The position numbers were made by a program, and so were the translations under genes. From Bacteroidales bacterium (lineage in GTDB: Bacteria > Bacteroidota > Bacteroidia > Bacteroidales > Tenuifilaceae): 35,351 nucleotides of DNA. The DNA lies in contig JAFGDZ010000008.1 of the NCBI GenBank assembly GCA_016931855.1, forward strand, positions 1 to 35,351, written 5' to 3'. This document shows positions 33,429 through 35,351 of this stretch, piece after piece. How positions within the stretch are numbered: the stretch's first letter is position 1; the number at the start of each line of letters is the position of its first letter. The notes under the pieces are model-generated. The model did no database searches. It was not told the origin of the DNA and saw only the letters and a list, made by a program, of their open reading frames with translations.

Positions 33429-33460
33429 ATATAAAAACTGCCATACGCCAAAATACAAAG

Positions 33461-33664
33461 CCCCGTTCGGCTCAGGCTCTGCCTGAGTCGGATTTTTCCC
33501 CCACAGGTTGCATCTGTAAGGCAAACGCCTTTTCCAGCAAAAAAGTTAGCCACAACAATGTTATCTGAGCATATTTTTAGTAGGTTTGGTCTGGTTGTAG
33601 CTATTCCTTCTAATTTGGCTGTATATGTACGACGTTGAAGTACTTATAAGCAAGTTGGCAGTAA
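33461..33664 (+). repeat. Island intergenic repeat, copy R4 (before the 33682 gene)
   Basis: The complete form shows the 12-position hairpin with a TTTTTCCCCC tail, the small ACAG/CTGT hairpin, the core block with TAGGTTTG at 33581-33588, and the 3' element at 33626-33664 (gacgttgaagtacttataag then caagttggc). The next start codon is 17 bases later. Confidence 0.85.
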
Positions 33665-33681
33665 TAACAAGATAACACGAT

Positions 33682-34212
33682 ATGAGACTATTGAAAATAT
33701 TCGTATTAATTATTCTCTTAACTGCTGGACTTTTCTTTTTAATCCTATTGGATAAAGCCGATAGAAGTATAATTTATTCAGGATATACCCCAGAAGAAGA
33801 GTTTACAGAGTTTAGAATGTATAAGACCGTTGAAGAAGTAAAGCGAGCATATGAAAGACATTTTAAGGATACTATTTATAAATTCCCAAGACAAAAAGTA
33901 AAAAAAGTAAAGATTTTTAAGAGTATTCCAATTATCAGTCGTTTGACCAGGAGAGAACTAAACGAAACTGAGATTATCTCCTTTTTTAACAATCCCGAAA
34001 ACTTTGACTGGAATGAAACAACTTGGTCTCTCGATGAATCAGAATACATTTTAAGATTTTATGATTCCAATAACGAAGTCATTGGAAAAGTATGGATTTG
34101 TTTGAAGGATTGCGGAATGACAGAATCAATTCCATTTGCTCCGACGATGAAATTTGGTGCACTAACCGAAACAGGAAGAAAACAAATTGAAAAAATAATT
34201 GAAAAGAAATAA
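33682..34212 (+). CDS. Membrane-anchored hypothetical protein
   Basis: This 176-residue protein has one N-terminal membrane helix (residues 4-24, LKIFVLIILLTAGLFFLILL), then a soluble part that is probably outside the cytoplasm. A central basic stretch (FPRQKVKKVKIFKS) and a C-terminal SEYILRFYDSNNEVIGKVWICL followed by FGALTETGRKQIEKII are the most ordered parts. I do not recognise a family. It follows repeat R4 by 17 bases and precedes the 34266 membrane protein by 53 bases with a small hairpin between. Confidence 0.62.
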   Translation: MRLLKIFVLIILLTAGLFFLILLDKADRSIIYSGYTPEEEFTEFRMYKTVEEVKRAYERHFKDTIYKFPRQKVKKVKIFKSIPIISRLTRRELNETEIISFFNNPENFDWNETTWSLDESEYILRFYDSNNEVIGKVWICLKDCGMTESIPFAPTMKFGALTETGRKQIEKIIEKK

Positions 34213-34218
34213 ACTACT

Positions 34219-34234
34219 GCTGCCGACAAGCAGC
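34219..34234. other. Small hairpin between the two membrane protein genes
   Basis: GCTGC (34219-34223) and GCAGC (34230-34234) flank a six-base loop seven bases after the stop codon. There is no T-run, so a terminator is unlikely. Confidence 0.45.
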
Positions 34235-34265
34235 TACCAACCATATAAGAAACGATAGTACAAAA

Positions 34266-35003
34266 ATGAAACTGATTGATAGAATAACATACGTAACATT
34301 TGGGATTAACATTGCAGCGATACTTTTCTATTTCATCGGACTGCCAATTATTGTGATGACCATTCCTGATGCTTTTGACAAAATAACTGCGAACAAAGGA
34401 CAGAATTCATACAATATTGCATTGACTGTTATCTCTACGGTTGTGTTTTTTCATTGGCTTTATTGCATCTGGTTTTTGTTTAAATATGACAGACATTCAA
34501 AATCAATTTTTCCACTTTTATTCTTCAATGTAATATATGCACCGATTTACTTTTATCGTGTAAGGATCAAGAAGAGACCTTTACGAAAAAAAATTAATAA
34601 ACCAAAGCAGGACATCGAAACTGAAGACATGAGCACAACCGCTGATGAATTTGAAGATTTAACGCGAAATAATGTTTTCGGAGTTATTGACTTATGGGCA
34701 TCTGAAAAAAGCCAACTTGATTATCAAAAAGATGTACCGATCGCTCAGGTATCGGCGGAGTTGTTTTGTCAATGGGATGATTTCTATTATCCTGATTCAA
34801 GCGATTTTAAACAAGCATTTAGTAAGGTCGAATTGGAAATACTTGCTGAATTTGACAAAGCTTTAAATGAGACCGTGGACAAGACGCCTGAAAATCCTCC
34901 GCAGATTGACGTATTTATTAAAACTCAGGAATGGATTGATATGAATAAAAAAGCGATTGAGATAAAGAACAAATTAAATAAGGTTGGCAACAAGCGATTA
35001 TAA
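34266..35003 (+). CDS. Hypothetical protein with three membrane helices and an acidic cytoplasmic tail
   Basis: This 245-residue protein has membrane segments at about 10-32, 50-72 and 80-97 (IALTVISTVVFFHWLYCIWFLF and FPLLFFNVIYAPIYFY are the last two). A basic stop-transfer region (RVRIKKRPLRKKINKPK) follows, which places the C-terminal 130 residues in the cytoplasm. That tail is acidic and helical, with a WDDFYYPDSSDFKQAFSK segment. The family is unknown to me. It is probably in one unit with the 33682 gene; two neighbouring membrane proteins of unknown function in an island suggest a membrane-acting module. Confidence 0.65.
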   Translation: MKLIDRITYVTFGINIAAILFYFIGLPIIVMTIPDAFDKITANKGQNSYNIALTVISTVVFFHWLYCIWFLFKYDRHSKSIFPLLFFNVIYAPIYFYRVRIKKRPLRKKINKPKQDIETEDMSTTADEFEDLTRNNVFGVIDLWASEKSQLDYQKDVPIAQVSAELFCQWDDFYYPDSSDFKQAFSKVELEILAEFDKALNETVDKTPENPPQIDVFIKTQEWIDMNKKAIEIKNKLNKVGNKRL

Positions 35004-35049
35004 AACATTGCGCAGATCGTAACAGTTGTTCACAATACACCTGCCTTAT

Positions 35050-35208
35050 GCCCCGTTAGGGGCAATCTGTCGGTAGAACAGCCCGTTTAATAGCGTGTTT
35101 TCGCCCCGTATGGGGCGTTCCAATTAAAGAGAAGCAAAGGCTCACCCCTACGGGGTGTACCACCTATTTTGGTTGTGCTGCCTACCAATGGTGCGTGCCT
35201 ACGGCACG
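35050..35208. repeat. Cluster of four GC-rich palindromes (REP-like)
   Basis: Four perfect inverted repeats lie within 160 bases: GCCCC/GGGGC (35050-35063), CGCCCC/GGGGCG (35102-35117), CACCCC/GGGGTG (35143-35157) and CGTGCC/GGCACG (35194-35208). Scattered repeats of this kind are common between genes in Bacteroidota and resemble REP elements moved by TnpA-REP proteins; no such gene is in the window. The stretch from 35209 to the end shows nothing further. Confidence 0.75.
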
Positions 35209-35351
35209 AAGAGCACAGGCGTAATAGCGTATCAATGTTTAGCTTGGAGATGTGATTCGAGGGTTGTCGACTTCCCATTTTTAGTACAGCGCTAATGTAG
35301 ACATTTCCTTCTTTCTTTTCAAAACCAATTTCTAAAAGCAGTCTTAGTTAA

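Noticed and set aside
21681-33664. Integron attC sites between cassettes
   Set aside because: I looked for RYYYAAC/GTTRRRY core pairs around the repeats and found only loose resemblances (GTTAGC, GTTGGC). No integrase is in the window, so the term is not justified.
35087-35278. Minus-strand frame of 63 codons
   Set aside because: It translates the palindromic repeat cluster.

Overview
The window looks like Bacteroidota, probably Bacteroidales-like. The evidence is: a TonB receptor / PnuT-type transporter / thiamine pyrophosphokinase operon behind a TPP riboswitch; a LytS-type kinase with a LytTR regulator; a -7 motif of the form TAnnTTTG in front of several genes; and very few Shine-Dalgarno sequences. 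No tRNA, rRNA, CRISPR array, integrase or transposase was seen.

Positions 1-21.6 kb read as chromosomal core. In order they hold: a duplicated terminator; a cupin and an AraC/GyrI-type regulator; branched-chain aminotransferase followed by a decayed M3-peptidase tail; an orphan MacB/FtsX-type permease with a perfect palindrome before its start; a small membrane protein on the minus strand; a histidine kinase/LytTR pair with a direct-repeat operator candidate; and a PDZ aspartyl protease. Then comes a minus-strand thiamine uptake operon (riboswitch, receptor, PnuT-type permease, thiamine pyrophosphokinase). Diverging from it is a molybdenum-cofactor cluster (moeA, a short moaA, moaC, a MOSC-MogA fusion) ending in a WYL regulator. 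A GyrI-like protein, a DUF3795 protein, thioredoxin (minus) and CCA-adding enzyme follow. Heptamer-periodic spacers occur at two places, 10.8-10.95 kb and 15.8-15.95 kb, and are partly reverse complements of each other.

Positions 21.6-35.35 kb are an AT-richer accessory island. It starts with a type I restriction-modification locus (hsdM, hsdS, a GxxExxY gene, hsdR). Small modules of unknown function follow: 29376-30991 (two genes), 31366-32319 (a secreted protein), 32636-33428 (an overlapping pair with a DUF6398 protein) and 33682-35003 (two membrane proteins).

Four of these modules (the RM locus and three of the small ones) are preceded, in the same orientation, by a related intergenic repeat. 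Full copies comprise a strong hairpin with a T-run, a conserved block carrying a TAGGTTTG promoter-like motif, and a short 3' element just before the gene. The island therefore looks like an array of exchangeable cassettes, each with its own terminator and promoter. This is the most unusual feature of the window. GC-rich palindromes of the kind often scattered in Bacteroidota genomes close the window.
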